Assembly: GCF_963676685.1 (NCBI RefSeq)
Contig: NC_092351.1
Location: forward strand, 40,786,733-40,850,732
Length of the DNA stretch: 64,000 bases
Source: Mytilus edulis
Lineage: Eukaryota; Mollusca; Bivalvia; Mytilida; Mytilidae
Direction of reading: 5' to 3'
The position numbers and the translations under genes were made by a program. Under the pieces are notes generated by a model. The model had not been told where the DNA came from. It ran no database searches and saw only the letters and a list, made by a program, of their open reading frames with translations. Below, one piece after another: positions 48,796 through 60,690 of the stretch. The first letter of the stretch is position 1; the number at the start of each line of letters is the position of its first letter.

Positions 48796-51015
48796 ATGAG
48801 ACGTAGCATGTCTGTCGAAATAATATACAGCAGAACCAACGACAATTTGAAGTCAGAAAATGTCAACGAAACAGATTTGAATAAATCAGTTATCCTAAGT
48901 CTATCTGACAGTGTAGAAGCATCAGAAGTCATTTCTGCTATCCTTGGAGCCGATCATGTTGATAGTGAGGAGTTAGCTTTGTACAGGCAGTGGACATTTA
49001 TTTTCGAGTGTTCATGTAAATACGTCATTAATATGGACTCATTCGCAGCAGGAAGTAGGATTGATTGTTCTGCTTCGCCTGAAAGTGACGAAGATACAAA
49101 TGAAGGATGTAGAGGTAATTTCCAATGCAGAAGACACCACAATGGCTGGAAATAAGTTTATTATTGATTCTTCTAATTCTCCATCAGGATTTACTCTTCT
49201 TCGTCCATACACATTATCTGTAAATGTAAACAGACATGAAACAAAAGGGTGCCTACAATCGTGTGTCGAGTTAGAAAATGAACCCTTTCTGTCAAGTGAG
49301 AGGTATATCCAATATAACATGGAAATCATTGCTGACATGGATAAATATTCCCCACCGTCATTTCACGCTGGTGAATCCATGCGTCATGGTCCATGTGTTA
49401 TGTTGAACTACGCAAAACATGGGAGATATTCTGACATGGCTATTGGTTTGAAGTGTTCCTCGTGGCCAAAAGAATCTCTAGAATGGGTATCTAGAATCAG
49501 AAAATCTAACTGGCCGGATCAACGATTGGTGAACAAGATCAGACAAATGCCTTGCCATGTATTACCGGTTGGTCATCCCGAGTCGGAGAAATGTGATTTG
49601 GAATGGCGGTACGCTTTTGTCTTGCCAGAACGAGAATTATTTTGGAACTTTAACGCTGTTCAAATTCAGTGTTATGTCATATTCAAAACTCTGATTAAAG
49701 AGTTGTTGGATCCACTTGCTCCCGAGGAAGTTAACTCTTTTAATTTAAAGACTATCCTTTTATGGCTGTCTGAAGAAATAGACGATTGGACACCACAGCA
49801 TTTGGTCGAATACGTAAAGAAATGCTTAGATCACTTGTATAAAGCAATCGAAGAAGGACACTTGTCCCACTATTTCTTCAGGTCGCGAAACCTTTTTTGG
49901 GGAAAACTAAAAACCGAGACAATGAGAGCACTTCTGCAATCGGAAATTTTGAGATTGCAGAAAAATGTTATATCGTTCTTTTTGCAGTGCAATTGGCAGT
50001 ACAAAAGAGGAGGTCAATTTATCTCAACCGTTCGTTTAGTCGAACACAATTTATCAGAGAAAGAGTTTTGGACTGTATGCCGTGCAATTCTTCAGAAGGG
50101 TCGAGATGAATTTAAACGTAACAAATATTCCCATGCTAGATGCCTCAGCATGGAAGTTTCTTTGTCAATTATGTATCTCCCAGTTTCCTATGAAAACTTA
50201 ATAAATGTGATGGAAGAAATCGGAGAAGAGCTGAAAGAAACTTTAATGTCAACCTATGCGTTGAAGTTTTTGTCAATACGACTTGGAATGCTGTTAATTG
50301 CAGAAGCCAAACATACAGCGGATAGAGAAAAGCGTCAACTTCTTAGTTCAGAAGCAAAGGGGTTCTTTGAAATTGGATTCGAACTCGACGTATTAGCGTC
50401 TTGTATTATTCACTGACATACTACTATCAAACAAGAAACTACAGCACGATTAAAAAGTTCCTGAATGAACTATTTGGTAGAAGATTAGCCATTCGATACG
50501 AAGGAACTCCTGGGCTAATTGATTGTGGCAATCGCGCTTTGATTTCCCCCGATATGTATGAGGGAGTTTCTGAGAAAGATATTGTAAATGAGAACGATAT
50601 TGCTTTTGATGCTGTTTTCAGCTGCTCTGATATGCTATGCGTACCTCCAGCTATGCAACTAGAATGTGCCCTCTTAGATGGTCATTCAAACTGGTGTTAT
50701 TGTTCAATCCATCCTCTAGTATATGCCACCTATATGCAATTTCAGACAGCATATAATTTAGGGGACATAGACGAAAGGAATATGTCTATAGATCATTTGC
50801 TTAAAATGGTAAAATACATCGAAGGAGGTGAAAGTAGAGGATTGGTAGATTACCATCGGCATTATAATATTCTAGGATATTGCTATTTCATTATCAATGA
50901 TTTAAAAAATGCATTGAAATGGTTTGACAAATCGCTGAAAATCTGTCCTACAAGTGGCAATGCTGCTGTCTATCAATTGTGTATCTTGATATCAAACATC
51001 ACAACTATTAGATAA
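48796..51015 (+). CDS. Mab-21/cGAS-like receptor (cGLR) with TPR-like C-terminus, two frameshifts, about 739 aa
   Basis: The coding sequence is one exon: frame 1 from 48796, frame 2 from 49100, frame 1 again from about 50392 to the stop at 51015. One extra A at 49098-49100 and one missing base near 50390 explain both shifts; everything else is open. The family are nucleotidyltransferases that make cyclic dinucleotides after sensing foreign nucleic acid, or regulatory Mab-21 relatives. Seen: 'SFAAGSRID' with the Gly-Ser of the NTase (residues 86-87), 'SPESDEDT' as the acidic metal motif (97-100), then in the Mab-21 part 'HGPCVML', 'GLKCSSWP', 'WVSRIRKSNWPDQ', 'CHVLPVGHPESEKCDLEWRY' and 'FNAVQIQCYVIFKTL'. 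A helical repeat 'HRHYNILGYCYFIINDLKNA' near the end looks like a TPR. This architecture is expanded in bivalves. Either a recent pseudogene or sequencing errors; AT-run context at the first site allows both. Confidence 0.85.
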
Positions 51016-51066
51016 TAGTGTATATTTTTAAACTAGACGAATTCTTGCATCTATTCATGTAAAAAG

Positions 51067-51072
51067 AATAAA
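51067..51072 (+). terminator. Polyadenylation signal of the cGAS-like gene
   Basis: AATAAA lies 52 bases after the stop codon, at a normal distance, before a P-family element begins at 51227. Confidence 0.5.
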
Positions 51073-51226
51073 GACTATAAACTTTCACGTATGTATAGAA
51101 CTGATGAACTTGTGGACACAACATTTTGAACAGATAATATTAAAACACCAAATTATGACAAGGCATTGAAATATATACTTTGAAAGTTCTAAAAGTTCAT
51201 CAAATAGACAGCAGTTGTTGTTAGAA

Positions 51227-53045
51227 AAAAGGGATGAACGATACCAGAGGGACAGTCAAACTCATAAATCGAAAATAAACTGACAACGCCATGGCTAAAA
51301 ATGAAAAAGACAAACAGACAAGCAATAGTACACATGACACAACATAGAAAACTAAAGAATAAACAACAAGAACCCCACCAAAAACTAGGGGTGATCTCAG
51401 GTGCTCCGGAAGGGTAAGCAGATCCTGCTCCACATGTGGCACCCGTCCTGTTGCTTATGTGATAACAAATCAGGTAAATAGTCTTACTTTGGTAGGTCAC
51501 ATTCATGAAAGGGAAGAGGGTTGTAGTTACGAAGTAAGGAACATATCTGATATCATTTGTTAAACGGTTATTCCATAACGGCCAACCAACTCGTGATGGC
51601 GTCCGTACAATTTACGAAGGGATGATTTCAACTTCACCATTTGGAACTCTTGGTTTAATAGCTTCCATGTGAGCAGCAACCCTCTATCAAGAAAATCATG
51701 ATAGGAAATGCAAGCACGGGAATATCGTATCAATCGGGAGATATATACCCCGTATGCAGGTGCTGCTGGAATGTTGCTACTTAGAAATGGAAAGTTCACA
51801 ATTGTAAAGCTGAAATCATCTCTTTTGTCGTAAAGTTTTGTTTTCAACCGATCCTCAATTTCTAGATGTAAGTCAAGATATGAGGCCGACTTAACTGTAA
51901 CAGTATCTGAAGTATTCTTTATCTCTCGTTCGATGGGATAGATGCGTTCAACATAGTCACCAAATTTTGTATTATTTAGTAAAAGAACAGCATCTATATA
52001 GCGGAAAGTAGAGTTTAAGGATATTACTAACTTCTTATCTTTCTTCTTAAGAAGTTCCTGTATAAAGTCAGCCTCATTATAATAAAGAAACAAGTCGGCA
52101 AGAAAAGGGACACAATGTTCCCATGGGAATGCCGACAGTCTGTTGAAAAACACGTCCTCCGACCGTAACAAAATTGTTGTCAATCAAGAAATCAAGCATC
52201 TTGATTATGTCAGTTTCAGAAAATTTTTTGTTTGAATCAGAGTGATCTTTTACAAAGTATCTACGTTGGCCATTCTTTTTTATGAAACAAAGCAATACCA
52301 ACTCTTTCAATTTGTCTTTTAGTTTGGAATGTGGAAGTGTAGAAAAGTCAAATGTTTTAATACTATTACAAGATGAAAGAGAGTTAGATTGTATATACGT
52401 ACTCTAAAAGATCTTTCGATTTTTTAAGTATCCACATCTGATTCACGCCACCTCTAGAATAGGCAGTTTCACAATTAACTTTGAAGCCCGTCTTTGATTG
52501 TTGATAAAATAGATGTTAATACTTGTGAAAGAAGTTTCGTCGAGCACTTGGAAGACCCAGCAATATACTGTTGTTTGTACGGACACTTATGTAGTTTGTC
52601 TATCCAATACAGTGATGGAAGATCCAGTTCCTAATCTTTGGTTGAAATTCCAAAGGAACATAGAACAGACCTATGATTATCCAGAATTTCCTCTTTGGTA
52701 AGTGTCGTGAGGGTATATGTTGAGTTTCCAAGTGAATTGTCAATACCTAATTTGTTTATCAAGCAGTTAATGTAATGAGTTTTACACACAAAAACGATGT
52801 TGTTTGAGGCAAAGCTTTATCTGCGGGGACAACAACATATTTGTCATGGAGGTAGGATAAGTGTTTTGAAACATTTGGGTCTTTAAAGATTGACGTAGCA
52901 TAGGTAATGATAGACCCATTCAGTTTCTTAATTCTGATTTGTTTCAACGACCTCACTGCCTTAATCCATTCTGAAAGAGTGTCTACGTCTTCCTTCTCGC
53001 GCTTAGCCCATTGCTTGGCATAATCCTCGACTGTTAGAAGTTAAC
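51227..53045 (-). mobile_element. RT element family P, longest copy, decayed
   Basis: Reading the minus strand from 53045 to 51227: 'SYLHDKYVVVPADKA' (N-terminal part), a degraded middle, 'GRVFQQTVGIPMGT' (RT domain), a frame change near 52110, 'LADLFLYYNEADFIQELL', 'FRYIDAVLLLNN' where the usual YIDD is altered, 'KSASYLDLHLE', 'LYDKRDDFSF', 'NIPAAPAYGVYIS' and 'LRKLYGRHHELVGRYG'. The 3' end is shared with the copies at 34167 and 38401. The G-x-P-M-G-T plus YIDD pattern suggests a Penelope-like RT; I saw no GIY-YIG domain. The altered catalytic motif and frame breaks make it inactive. Confidence 0.75.
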
Positions 53046-53154
53046 TTGAAATGCTCTAGTGTGATAATCTGCGGTTTCTGTTTACTTATCAACACTCAAA
53101 ATTATCGGTGTATGTAAATTATTCTAATATTGAATATAATGCTATAGTTTAAAG

Positions 53155-53830
53155 TAAGAAAAATACCGACCGCCGAGAAAAATTCAAAACGGAAAGTCTC
53201 CAATCAAAAAACAAAAAAACAAACTAGGCTCAAACACATCAAACGATTGGATAACAACTGTCCTATTCCTGATTTGTTACAGGCCTTTTGTTATGTAGTA
53301 ATGGGATGATTAAATCTGGTTTTATAGCTAGCTAAGCAACTCATTTGTATGACAGTCGCATAAAATTCAATTATATTGACAACAATGTGTGAACAAAACA
53401 AACAGACACAACAGGTAAAAATATCAAAAATTAGGGTACAGCAGTCAACCTTATCACTACAAAAAAAAAATACATAACAAAGAAACATAAAAGGGAATAT
53501 AGACGAAAGAACATAAGGAAAATGAAAGAAAATAATACACAATTTTACCATATCACAATGACGGGATGATTAAGTACAGAGCCACGTCATATGTCACAAA
53601 GAAACTCAAAAAGGCATATAGACGAAAGCTCTAGAACATAAGAAAAATTTAAGAAAATAATACAACATTTTACAATAATACAAGGACGTGATGTATAAGT
53701 ACAGAGCCACGTCATATGTAAGAAACAAACACAAAAAGGCTTATAGACAAAGCCCATCAGCAAAATAGAAAAACAAGTATACAAAAATTTATAACAGCAC
53801 AATCACCCAATGAGGGGAAGAACAGAGCCA
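53155..53830 (+). repeat. S4 family copy with internal tandem units
   Basis: It carries 'accgaccgccgagaaaaatt', 'aaaacggaaagtc', 'ggttttatagctagctaag' and a ~115-bp unit ('tacagagccacgtcatatg') repeated from about 53563 and 53690. It is homologous to 30725-31265. Confidence 0.65.
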
Positions 53831-53980
53831 ATTCAAATGAATATCACTAAAAATAGACTAAACAGTAAAAGTTATATTCAAAAAGACAAATAAAAGATAC
53901 TAGAACACGTTATTAAAATGATTAACAACGTCTGTACACAGAATCTATACTTCTTATTCATATTTCGCCTTCGGTCTCAA

Positions 53981-54118
53981 GTAATAAATTAGCTTAACTT
54001 CTCTATGAGGGGTGAAGCTTACATGTAATATCTCTGTTTAAAGAAACAAACTATAACCATAGCTGGCCAGTGACCTTGACCCTAGTATATAAGCACCTGT
54101 TCCATAATAACTTGTCAT
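53981..54118 (+). repeat. DIRS left inverted terminal repeat
   Basis: About 138 bp from 'gtaataaattagctt' to 'aataacttgtcat', almost exactly the reverse complement of 59121-59258. The unique outer end 53953-53980 ('cttattcatatttcgcctt') lies to its left. Confidence 0.9.
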
Positions 54119-54217
54119 TATTTTTCTAGAGGGTGTGAAGTGAGCACTTCACTTGAATTCTTTTTAGTTATTTTATTTTTATCTAAGATTAGGGGATAGT
54201 TACTAAAGTTACATTTA

Positions 54218-54442
54218 ACTTGTCTACGATGTACGACAAGTTCTAATGTTATTTTGTTAATTAGAAATAATAATTCCTCAATTGTCTACGATGTATGACA
54301 AGTGTTGATGGAAATGAATTTAAAAATTTCTTGTCTACGATGTATGACAAGTGTCGATGGAAATTAATTAAAAAATTTATTGTCTACGATGTATGACAAT
54401 TTTATATATTCATTAAGTTTTTGCCTAAGTACGATGTACGGC
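54218..54442 (+). repeat. Hairpin minisatellite in the DIRS leader
   Basis: Five units built on 'TTGTCtacgatgtatGACAA' at 54218, 54281, 54331, 54380 and 54423, spaced 43-63 bp. The five-base arms can pair. The last unit changes both arms together (GCC...GGC), which keeps pairing. Confidence 0.8.
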
Positions 54443-56149
54443 ACATTTGTTACTTAATTCATACTCCTGTTTGTTAAACAGGTAGATATTTAAAAGTATT
54501 TCTATTCACCTGAAGGTCGTGAGTACTCTTCAGAATTTACACGTGTTTTACCTGCACAGGTACACATTATTTTATTACAATGGCTGAATTTGATTATGCA
54601 AATGTATTGCTTTTGCAAGATGTTTAGAATTATGTTTACACTTACAAGGGTGATGGCTATGATTTTCATCACCTCTGAGTTGTTTTAGAAATTAAAAATG
54701 ATAAATTTAATAGGAAACAAGAGGTATTTTGAATAAATCCTCTTCTTAAACAGTTATAAAACCTAGTAGTTTTATAAAAGATCATAATGGCATTGCAATT
54801 GGAAATAATTGACAAAGCAACAGAACGAGTCAAAAGTAAGTTTTTAAAATCTAGTGCTACTTGTATAGCTTCAAAATCTCTTTGATTTGTGAATTTTTCT
54901 CAAGATAGTGCTGTTGAGATTTAAGATAGGCATGTATACATATTGATGCATTGACTCATTATTATTAATGTAGTAAAGAACATATATGAATCATGAGGTT
55001 TGAGACAGTTTCTCTGCCTTCAACTCAAGCAGAGTTTGTAGAGAAACCTGCTGCTTTATTCGAATTTTGCCATTAGAGGCTTACTTTAATGAAGATTTAG
55101 TTCTAATTTTGATCTGAACTACTGTAATGATACTGTTCATGTACCTCCTTTTGGAGTTTGTGCCATGGCTGATGATAGTCCAGCCGGAACTGAATTTTAT
55201 ATGTCTTTTGATCCTGCATTAAGGTTTTCAGAAGCCTTTTTAAAAGGCTTCTCTTAGTGAGATTAATGGTCCATTGTCTCATCCTGTTTGTTGAACAGTT
55301 TAATCATGATTTTGCTTGGAAAATCCCCAAATTGTTTAAAAAGGCAGAAAACTGTGTCTAAGTTTGCTTCTGGACTTTCTGTGACTGTTAATAATGCTAC
55401 CATGTCAGTAAATATCAAATCAGGAAAATATCAAGTTCATAGAGGAGTAATGCTATCACCCTGAGAACTGTGAGAATCATAGTGTGTCTAGGATAAATAG
55501 CAAGATTGAAATGGCACTGCTTAGACAGGCCCACTTTGTGGTTTCAAAGATGCAGGAAACCCAGAGATACTTTATTAAGGGGGTTGATCATCACCCCTAT
55601 TGTTGAGGATTTTATTGTAAAATTCTATTTGTTTGTTTGACCATGGGGTTTCTATTTAAACGCATAGGAGATGCTCAGAAATATCTAGATGATGTAATTC
55701 TGATGTGATAGTTGATTTATCACATTTTTAGTTATGATTGCATGAAGCAAACTTGGTGATTATACAAAGATTCTAAAGCAAATTCTAGATTCCTTGGAAG
55801 AGGTTCCAGGTCTAGCAATTATTTTACTCCCAGCTGTTATGGGAAAGGCAATAGCAGTCTTTTAACTGCGGAGGCTCTGTTGGTCAACAGGACGTATACT
55901 AGTAGGCAATTCCCTTCATTGAGAGGGAGAGGTTTCCCAAAAGGGAACAGAGAATCTCAAAGAGGTCACATTTCTCAACCAGATGCTATATACAGTAGAT
56001 AACTTTAAAAATATTATGATTTGGAAAATGTTACTAATGATATATTGATATTAGATTTAATAAGAAATGGTTATAAAATTATTTTAATGATGTACCACAT
56101 ATTTGAATAAAATACATTTCACCTTTCATAATGATGAAATATTTTCAGA

Positions 56150-57470
56150 AGTCCAAAAATTGATAGCTAAGGGAGCTATTTAAGAGGTTGATCGATCATT
56201 GGAAAATCAGTTTATTTCCTATATTTTCTTAGTTCCTAAGAAAGATGGGTCTTCAAGGCCTGTTACCTATTTGAAAAATTCAAACATACTTAGCTTGTGG
56301 CTAATCAGCATTTTGAGCAGGACCATTTATCTTTTGTTTAGATGTAATTCTTAGGGATGATTATATATATATATATATAGAGAGAGCTAACATCTATAGA
56401 TCTCACAGATGCATATTTAAGTATCATTTATGATTATATCACAATTTCCTGATTCATGTGGAAAGGACATTGATATGGTATTTATGTTCTTTGTTTTGGA
56501 TTGGCTTCTGCATCAAGAGTTTTTACTAAGGTTTTAAAACCTGTCTATGTATTTTTATGAAATAATGTCACTTGAAGTATATACATGCTATAGTTTATAC
56601 ATTGATGATTCTTTTATTATGGATCAGAATTTAGATGGTTGTATTGTGAATACAGAAGAAGTGGTGCAAATGCTTGATAAGCTGTGCTTCGGAATAAATT
56701 TTGGGAAGTTGGTACTCATTCCTTGGAAGCACATTGTTTTCCTTTGTCTCATTATTTATACTGAGCTATTTAAGTTTTTTCTGACAGATGAGAAATGGTA
56801 AAATTATCTCCCTTGTGAAATTCTTCTTAAATAGAATTGTGTAACTGTATTATAGATGATTTGCATCATATATTGGTCTTGTGGCACATGCTTTTAATGC
56901 AGTATCTGTGGGAATGTTGCAGAAACATGTCGGGAAATAATGTTGAAACTCTGTATAGTTGTTACAGTGCTTATTATCATCAATCTATAGGTGAAAATTT
57001 TAACAATTTAAATCAGAAATTAAGAATTGATTTTTAGACCCATCCAAATAAGTTTTTGGATTGGACCAGATGCCTCATTAGAAGGATTTGGGACCCAAAT
57101 TTGAAGAAAATTTTTTCTGTTGGTAGATGGAGCTTCTTTAAGAACATGGGCTCATTTCATATAGATTTCTTAGAATTGTTGGCTATATTTTTCTTTGGAG
57201 AAATATTTTTAGTCACAGAGAGTTATACAATCAGAAAATACAATTTCAGTAGCATTTATTATGCAATAGGAGGTATAACCTCTTTGTCACTTTTAAAACA
57301 TGCTTACTACAAATATTTCATTATTTGGGCTTGGTCTTCAAGAAAGAACATTTTTATCACAGCTCTTTATATTCCTGGTAAGAAAATTTTGATGCTTATC
57401 ATATGTCTAAAAAATTTACAGATTCAACAGGATGGCAATTGAAAGAAGATATATTTTTTTTGTTGTTATC
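56150..57470 (+). pseudogene. DIRS reverse transcriptase and RNase H relic
   Basis: Pieces in three frames: 'FLVPKKDGS' near 56225, 'LTDAYLS' near 56398, 'CFGLASASRVFTKVLKP' near 56487, 'YIDDSFIMDQNLDG' at about 56600, then the RNase H part with 'HIDFLELLAIFF' (about 57155), 'IGGITSLSL' and 'RKNIFITALYIPGK' (about 57340). The order and wording are those of DIRS RT-RH. Many stops. Confidence 0.75.
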
Positions 57471-58244
57471 ACGTTTTCATTTTCAAATCTGTAGATAATT
57501 GATTCGTTGTCTTTTGACCAACAAGCTCCTTTCAGAGATGTTTGTACTTTTCATGGTCAGATTTAAGACCTTATATTTTCCCATCTTTTTCATTGTTGGG
57601 GATAATTATAAAGAAAATTATTAGTGATAAAGTTCAGAAGGCTCTTTTGATTATTCCTTTTGGTCTGCTCAGAGTTGGTTTTCTTTGCTAATACCAATTT
57701 TAATTTATTTGACAGTTAAAAGTTCTGCTAAACATAAAAGTTAGTAACAATGTTACATACCTGAAGAATGCCTTTCTGTCAGGAAGAGATTTGATTTAAC
57801 TGTGTATTCACTATTGTAAAAATATAAGTGAACCAACACCTGAAGGGTTGATTGTGCGGTAGGGTAAAAACGTGTGTATTATATTCAGAAATCACTTTAA
57901 TATAAACAGGAGATTTCAGAATCATTTGTAAAATATATTTACACTTAATCTTGGAGATCATGCATCTATGATCAAGCATTATCAATATTTTTTGAGAAAT
58001 TTCATTATTTGGTGTGTTCAAAGAGAACCAATTCCTTATCACCATCTAAAAAGGATGTTATTGATTATTAAATTATTTTTTGTAAAACACAAGCTTTTCA
58101 TATTCAGCATGTTTAATGTGAATTTTACTTGTTTTATGTTGAAACAGACTTGATCCTTTAAGAAGTAGATGTTACTAAATTTGTTTGTTTACTACATGCA
58201 TATGTGAAAGGTTGCTTAAGCCTGAATCTGCAATTGAAGAGTTA

Positions 58245-58810
58245 GATACTCTTTCACTGTGGAGATGAATTTAGTGCTATCTTTTTAAGTTCTTTATATT
58301 CATTAGAGGATTTAACATTGAAGACTGTCTTTTATACTTGTGTCTTTATTTGCCTTGACTACAACTGCCAAAGTTCAATCTTTATCAGCTGCAGATTTAC
58401 ATTCTATGTTTTTCATTCAGAGACATGGCACTTTATTTTTTCATATACATGAGTTTTTGAAAAATACTAGATCTGTTAGTTAGTCTATATAGCTACCTAA
58501 TGAGGTGATCAAGGGTTTTGATAAACCAAAACTTTGTGTTGTTAAGACAATGATTTATCATGTTTTGTGTACAAAATATGTGAGAGCATTCATCTTAGTC
58601 TTTTCGTAAAGTTTAGATAGTTAGAGAGAGTTCTAATTTTAGCCGAGGTTTTAAGGTTTACTCATTTAGAGGAATCTCTTCATAAGTGCATTTAGCTTCA
58701 GGATGTTCTATTAAAGACATTATGGCAACAGCTTAATTAGTCTGGACATATGGTAAAACTTTTTATAAGTTCTATAAAAGGGAAAGTGAATAATATCAGT
58801 ACTAAAACAC
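58245..58810 (+). pseudogene. DIRS tyrosine recombinase relic
   Basis: 'LTTTAKVQSLSAADLHSM' (about 58360) corresponds to the segment with the first catalytic Arg in DIRS recombinases; here Lys stands at that place. 'GCSIKDIMATA' and 'KTFYKFYKRES' (about 58705-58790) match the end of the domain with the nucleophilic Tyr. Stops intervene. Confidence 0.65.
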
Positions 58811-58911
58811 TTTTCTTCAGTTGTAGTTACTGGATGATCTTGTGATTTCTATGCTTTATTAAATGTTGGCATTTATAAAAATTGTTTTTAGTTTGTGTCT
58901 ACACTTTAAAC

Positions 58912-59034
58912 AAGCTAATTTATTACTTGAGACCGGAGGCGAAATATGAATAAGAATGTTCCTTCATCCAAGCATATCTTGGATGTGCAGGATGAAGGTC
59001 ATTCTTAGAATATGAGCCTGAGGCTCGAAAGTAA
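58912..59034 (+). repeat. DIRS internal complementary region
   Basis: 58912-58954 is the reverse complement of the left outer end plus the start of its terminal repeat (one mismatch over 43 bp). 58955-59034 is the reverse complement of the right outer end ('gaatgaccttcatcctgc', 'gatatgcttggatgaagg'). Confidence 0.9.
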
Positions 59035-59120
59035 TTAATTCCCACCCTAGGGATTATCAGTCAGACCCACCCTTTTTCCAATGGGTTTTATATTTGGTCG
59101 ACACAAACTTGCTTTAAATT

Positions 59121-59333
59121 ATGACAAGTTATTATGGAACAGGTGCTTATATACTAGGGTCAAGGTCACTGGCCAGCTATGGTTATAGTTTGTTTCTTTA
59201 AACAGAGATATTACATGTAAGCTTCACCCCTCATAGAGAAGTTAAGCTAATTTATTACTTTCGAGCCTCAGGCTCATATTCTAAGAATGACCTTCATCCT
59301 GCACATCCAAGATATGCTTGGATGAAGGAACAT
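59121..59333 (+). repeat. DIRS right inverted terminal repeat and outer end
   Basis: 59121-59258 pairs with the left terminal repeat. 59259-59333 is the unique right end that is copied in complement within the internal region. Confidence 0.9.
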
Positions 59334-59589
59334 TTAAGACCATCGTGTATTATTTGTCTATACGGAATATTTATCAACAAGGTCTTGGTATCTTCCAATA
59401 ATTACATTAGATGTATGTTTCATTATAATACTTTATTCTGATTAGCTAACAGCACATCACGTGTTATTCCGTAACTTTTTGTATCACTCAATAAAACTTT
59501 TCATTCATGATAACACGTGGTCCCACAATAAAGTGCACAGGTGAATTAAATAAAAACAATACAAAATTCGTTTTTTCTTGATCATAGCT
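59334..59589. other. Short intergenic DNA with MITE-like relics
   Basis: 'cacatcacgtgttattccg' and 'gataacacgtggtcc' around 59450-59525 form a loose inverted pair. No gene. Confidence 0.4.
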
Positions 59590-59730
59590 AAAAAAAAATG
59601 TAATTATAAGTATTGAATGCTTCTTTTTGTAACTTTATAGGGTTGTAAAAGCGTTGACCGTGCGGGCATTTTTAGAATGAAGCGCTTCAAAAATTTACAA
59701 AAAGAAGCATTCAATTCTTAATTGAAGCTC
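59590..59730. mobile_element. MITE-like inverted repeat
   Basis: 'attgaatgcttctttttgta' near 59611 pairs with 'tacaaaaagaagcattcaat' near 59697, across a centre with 'gtaaaagcgttgaccgtgc'. The ends are AT-rich. Confidence 0.65.
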
Positions 59731-60009
59731 GTGTGTGCTCATAAGTATAGCATGCATGTTCTACTATATTGCATTATTTTAAATACAGTTGTTATAATTG
59801 AATTATACCTTGTACATGTAATACGGAAAGAGCTTTTATAGGCTGTGCCTGTTGCTCAATCCTTTTCATATCTTAATGAATAAAATATGTTTAAAATCTA
59901 AAATCTTCCATTGAATTTTTTAAAAAAGGACGAGTCTTTGACATACTCCTAGCTCATACACTGGTGACGTTTTTCAATGTCTGAGGGGCAGCATCAAACT
60001 CTTAAATAC

Positions 60010-60690
60010 CGAATAAGTTGGTAAATGTATATCCCATATGCAGGTGAAGTTAGCACATTGCTACCAAGGTGGCGGGAATTGATGATTTCAAAATTAAATA
60101 CATCTCGTGCCACAAAACCAGGTTCAACCCACCATTTTTTTCTTAAAATGTCTTGTACCAAGTCAGGAAAATGGCTATTGTTATATTATAGTTCGTTTTT
60201 GTGTGTATTACATTTTAATGTTGTGTTTCTGTTGTGTCGTAGTTCTCTTATATTTGATGCGTTTCCCTCAGTTTTAGTTTGAAACCCGTGCTTGTTTTTT
60301 ATATACTCAATCGATTTATGAATTTGCGGTATACTACTGTTGCCTTTATTTGTCATGTATTCTTGTTTTGAGATGACCGTGCATGTCAAATTCGAGGAAT
60401 AAGTCTAAAAGTGAGTCGGAGGAAGCCGTGTTTGTTTAATTTCTAGATCTGTAGGATATATTGATGGAACCCAATCAGAAAAGTTTGGATTGTTAATGTG
60501 AAGAACATCATCAATATATCTGAATGTGAAATTAAATGACCTGGCTTCTTTGATCTTCTTGTTTTTGACAAGACTTTAGTGTCTAAAGTAACTCAAGACT
60601 CGTATGAATATAATAAGGTCGGCACGAAGAGGCGTACAGTTTGTGCCGATTGGAATACCAACAATTTCCTTATTATTTTGAATATGATGA
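60010..60690 (-). pseudogene. Second, different RT element relic, split by an S2 insertion
   Basis: On the minus strand, 60690-60350 reads with shifts 'IPIGTNC', 'FNFTFRYIDDVLHINNP' and 'WVPSIYPTDLEIKQT'. 60085-60010 reads 'ILKSSIPATLVAMC' in shifted frames, corresponding to 'FKIINFxHLxSNxxxSPAYGIYI'. It is the same superfamily as family P but another lineage, and YIDD is retained. An S2 copy (about 60120-60350) separates the parts. Confidence 0.6.
60120..60350 (-). repeat. SINE-like S2 copy, uninterrupted
   Basis: 'aaaaccaggttcaaccc' and 'tgtaccaagtcagg' at the left, 'gcggtatactactgttgcc' at the right. It supplies the empty target site for the MITE at 29755. Confidence 0.65.

Larger units (their letters stand above)
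53953..59333 (+). mobile_element. DIRS-type tyrosine-recombinase retrotransposon, 5.4 kb, decayed
   Basis: Inverted terminal repeats flank RT, RNase H and tyrosine recombinase relics in the order expected for DIRS elements. An internal complementary region near the right end holds complements of both outer ends. DIRS elements use this region to make a circular DNA intermediate that the recombinase inserts without a staggered cut. All reading frames carry stops and shifts, so the copy is dead, but the DNA architecture is complete. Inside, long parts without recognisable protein (54450-56150) include a gag-like relic around 54780-55980. Confidence 0.85.

Noticed and set aside
49096-49100. Programmed ribosomal frameshifting as an explanation of the first frame change
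   Set aside because: The site is not a recognised slippery heptamer and no downstream pseudoknot is evident. A one-base insertion is simpler.
49897-50109. 70-aa plus-strand frame inside the cGAS-like gene
   Set aside because: It is an overlapping frame; the coding frame with family motifs is the other one.
51189-51506. 105-aa and 73-aa minus-strand frames with hydrophobic content
   Set aside because: They lie in the 3' untranslated end of the RT element and recur in each copy.
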